Origin: Prochlorococcus sp. AG-418-G23
Lineage (GTDB): Bacteria; Cyanobacteriota; Cyanobacteriia; PCC-6307; Cyanobiaceae
Direction of reading: 5' to 3'
DNA: 42,555 nt
Assembly (NCBI GenBank): GCA_003214195.1
Contig: QCLY01000010.1
Span: forward strand, 1-42,555
The translations under genes were made by a program, and so were the position numbers. The notes beneath the pieces are model-generated. The model had not been told where the DNA came from, searched no databases, and was given only the letters and a program-made list of their open reading frames with translations. Within the stretch, counting starts at the first letter, position 1, and each line of letters opens with the position of its first letter. Of this stretch, positions 40,119-42,555 are shown in pieces.

Positions 40119-40721
40119 ATGAAAATTATATTTATTAGTGGTCCTTCGGGAAGCGGTAAAACAACACTATCAAATCAAATAATATTAAAAATCAAAAATG
40201 GATTTATTTTAAATACAGACAATTACTATAGAACAGGCCTAATTAGTAAATTATTATCAAAATTTGTAGATGGTTATTTCGATAAAAGAATTAGTTTTAA
40301 TTACAAACTATTTAAAAAAGATTTTAATTATATTCTTAATAATAGAAATTCAATCATTGAGCGATCCTATGATTTCCAAAATAAAACAATAAATAATTTC
40401 TCAAACAAATCAAAAAATATAAATATTTTAATTATTGAAGGAATTTTTGCTAAAGAATTCTTAAGCAGATCTTTTAATCAAAAATATTATTTTTTAGAAT
40501 TAAAAATAAATAAAAATGATTGTATGAAAAGGGTTGTTCAAAGAGATATAAAGGAAAGGGGCAAAACAAAGAAACAAGCTGAAGAAGACTTCTTAAAATC
40601 GTGGGATATTTATTATCAGAAATTAAAAGTTAAACATTTAAATAATAACGAAAATGAATTCACTATTACAAATAATACTAATATCGATCAGATACTTAAA
40701 AAGTATTTGAAAGAGTTTTAA
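40119..40721 (+). CDS. uridine kinase-like P-loop nucleoside kinase
   Basis: 200 aa; IFISGPSGSGKTTLSNQI, NTDNYYR, YDFQNKTI, IIEGIFA, RDIKERGKT. Confidence 0.78.
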   Translation: MKIIFISGPSGSGKTTLSNQIILKIKNGFILNTDNYYRTGLISKLLSKFVDGYFDKRISFNYKLFKKDFNYILNNRNSIIERSYDFQNKTINNFSNKSKNINILIIEGIFAKEFLSRSFNQKYYFLELKINKNDCMKRVVQRDIKERGKTKKQAEEDFLKSWDIYYQKLKVKHLNNNENEFTITNNTNIDQILKKYLKEF

Positions 40722-41868
40722 ATTTTTCCTCTAAAATTAAAGCACTTAAAATTGAGCCCTCAACCCTACCAAATCCTTCTCCCTCAAACCAATCACCACA
40801 AAAACCAATTCTGTATTTTTTACTAAATTGCAAAGATAATGGAACAGCGTATCCAGATGGTTGTGAGGCTCTCCATTTCATAATAGATATTTCTTCATTA
40901 CAAGTTAATTGATTAACTGAACTATTATTTCTGAACAATTCATTGAAGTGTGAAAATATTGCTTGTTTAAAGAATTCTTCATCTTTTGAATTTATAAAAG
41001 AATTGATAAAGTCTATATCTTTTGTGTGTACTACAATACCTAACTTGTTGTTATCTTGTAACTGAAAAATAACCCTTTCAAATTTATATTTATTCTGTAG
41101 TTTTTTATTTAAAAAGAAATATCTATATTTCTTAGAATAAAAATCTTTATAACAATATTTTTCATTTGTATATATTAAAAAAGTTAGCCTAGGTATAAAT
41201 GATTGCCTATCTAAAAGATTTAAAAGCAAATCAATCTTTTTATCTTTATTTTCAGGAATAGCTTTTCTTAATGGAATTTGATTTATGTTCAATATTTTTA
41301 GAGACCTTTTATGTAATAACAAATTACTTGAACAAATAAGATATTTGGATATTAATTTATCTCCATTGTTAGAAATTGATATCCATTCATTATTATTAAA
41401 CTTTAAATCAACAATTAAAGTTCCAAAAAACAAATCAATCTTATCTCTTAAATCATTAAACTCAATTATCTTTTGGGATAATTCACCCATAGAAAATGAA
41501 GAAAGATAATTATCCCCGCAATAAAATTGAGATTTTTTAAGAAATTCTAAATTAGAATTATCACCTAGAGAAATTAATTCAGAATCGTCAATTTTAATAA
41601 ATTTATTTTTTAATAATTGATCAATATAATTTTTTAATAGAAGATTATCATTACTATTACTTATATTAAAATTTGGAGCTCCATGATTTAGCTTCCATCC
41701 TTTAAATTTTTTGCTTATTCTTGTACTTGATCTACCTCCAAGTCTACGCCCAATCTCAATTATTCCAATTTTTTTTGAAATGTTATTTTGAAGAAACTTT
41801 GAAGCGAAAACACATGCAGATATTCCTCCACCTATTATTAATAAGTCGTATGAAAAATCACTTTTCAT
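40696..41868 (-). CDS. NAD(P)/FAD-dependent oxidoreductase (renalase/amine-oxidase-like)
   Basis: LLIIGGGISACVFASKFLQNN N-terminal FAD motif, GRRLGGRSSTR, C-terminal RIGFCGDWFEGEGFGRVEGSILSALIL. Confidence 0.82.
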   Translation of the reverse strand: MKSDFSYDLLIIGGGISACVFASKFLQNNISKKIGIIEIGRRLGGRSSTRISKKFKGWKLNHGAPNFNISNSNDNLLLKNYIDQLLKNKFIKIDDSELISLGDNSNLEFLKKSQFYCGDNYLSSFSMGELSQKIIEFNDLRDKIDLFFGTLIVDLKFNNNEWISISNNGDKLISKYLICSSNLLLHKRSLKILNINQIPLRKAIPENKDKKIDLLLNLLDRQSFIPRLTFLIYTNEKYCYKDFYSKKYRYFFLNKKLQNKYKFERVIFQLQDNNKLGIVVHTKDIDFINSFINSKDEEFFKQAIFSHFNELFRNNSSVNQLTCNEEISIMKWRASQPSGYAVPLSLQFSKKYRIGFCGDWFEGEGFGRVEGSILSALILEEKFKTLSNTF

Positions 41869-41888
41869 AATTATTTAATTGGTAGACA

Positions 41889-42555
41889 TTACTTAGTATT
41901 ACTAAAGAAACTATATATAAAATCCAGTTTATCTGGTGATGCAAAATCTGTTTCAATTATAGGAGTAATATTATTACCTTCATAAAATTGAACTAATTCT
42001 CTTGTAAAATCACAAAAATTTTCAATAGAGCACAAAAATTTTTCAGATATATGCACGCCTTTCCAAGGACGGAATTTAAACCTTGCTATAAATTGTTTTG
42101 AAGGAATTAATAGACTTCCAAATAAATTTATTTTTTCATATTTTGCTACTTTCTTAATATAATCCACTTCATTTTGAAGCTCTTTAATATCTGTTCCATA
42201 TTGAAACCAAATTGAATTTATTAATCCTGAAGAAAGTTTCTTATCAAATCTGTCTCTTTCTGAAGTTTCATTGTAATATTTAATCAGATATGGATTATAA
42301 GCAATACCTAATTTAACTTTTAAATTTTTTTCATCTCTTATTTTGCCTAAGACATTTAATGTATCAAAGTTTTTTTTCTTATTAGATCCTGACACAAGAA
42401 GAATTTTATTATTTCTAGAAGAATAAGAATTTTTTATAAAATCTAAAAGATCTTGATATGATTTTTCTTTACTTTGAGAGTATTGATGATAAAGGCTATA
42501 ATGATAAGTTACATTAAATTCTTGATAGTATTTTGATATATAATTAACCGTGGAA
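41889..42555 (-). CDS. methylenetetrahydrofolate reductase-like protein, 5' truncated by window edge
   Basis: Frame open past the listed start 42395 to the window end (STVNYISKYYQEFNVTYHYSLYHQYSQ...NNKILLVSGSNKKK); LLVSGSNKKKNFDTLNVL, GIAYNPY, RFDKKLSSGLINSIWFQYGTD pattern of MTHFR TIM barrel. Confidence 0.65.
   Translation of the reverse strand, partial: STVNYISKYYQEFNVTYHYSLYHQYSQSKEKSYQDLLDFIKNSYSSRNNKILLVSGSNKKKNFDTLNVLGKIRDEKNLKVKLGIAYNPYLIKYYNETSERDRFDKKLSSGLINSIWFQYGTDIKELQNEVDYIKKVAKYEKINLFGSLLIPSKQFIARFKFRPWKGVHISEKFLCSIENFCDFTRELVQFYEGNNITPIIETDFASPDKLDFIYSFFSNTK

Overview
AT-rich, gene-dense 42.6-kb chromosomal window. The gene content (ChlH, AcsF, PetP-like DUF2862, CGLD27/Ycf36, DUF3038/DUF4335/DUF2949/DUF2996/DUF3318 cyanobacterial families, many <80-aa proteins) points to a picocyanobacterium, most likely a low-GC Prochlorococcus; this is inference, no search was run. 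From ~1 to 34.3 kb it looks like a core chromosome: truncated RNase II/R-type gene, DUF2996, acsF, tldD/tldE, fmt, TerC, mfd, a DUF4335/DUF3038/DUF2949 block, UbiH-like, dapB, chlH, folP, tpiA, S4 protein, ABC exporter, carB, DUF3318/rsfS/CGLD27/asparaginase, initiator tRNA, PetP-like, three-gene ABC-2 exporter. From ~34.3 kb on it is more accessory: small unknown ORFs, a structured ncRNA candidate, a lone HNH protein, a coupled phosphoribosyltransferase + nucleoside 2-deoxyribosyltransferase pair, rpsU, a helix-hairpin-helix protein with a repeat-encoded basic tail, a uridine-kinase-like gene, and an FAD oxidoreductase plus an MTHFR-like gene truncated by the window end. No CRISPR array, IS element, rRNA or prophage module was seen. 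The best second-look items are: (1) an untracked terminator-bounded RNA (~35.02-35.13 kb) with a possible H-type pseudoknot; (2) a DUF3038 gene whose conserved N-terminus lies upstream of the called start with no ATG/GTG/TTG available; (3) the nucleoside-salvage-like cluster at 38.3-40.7 kb; (4) several unlisted small ORFs; (5) AT-rich dyads covering both stop codons at convergent gene junctions.
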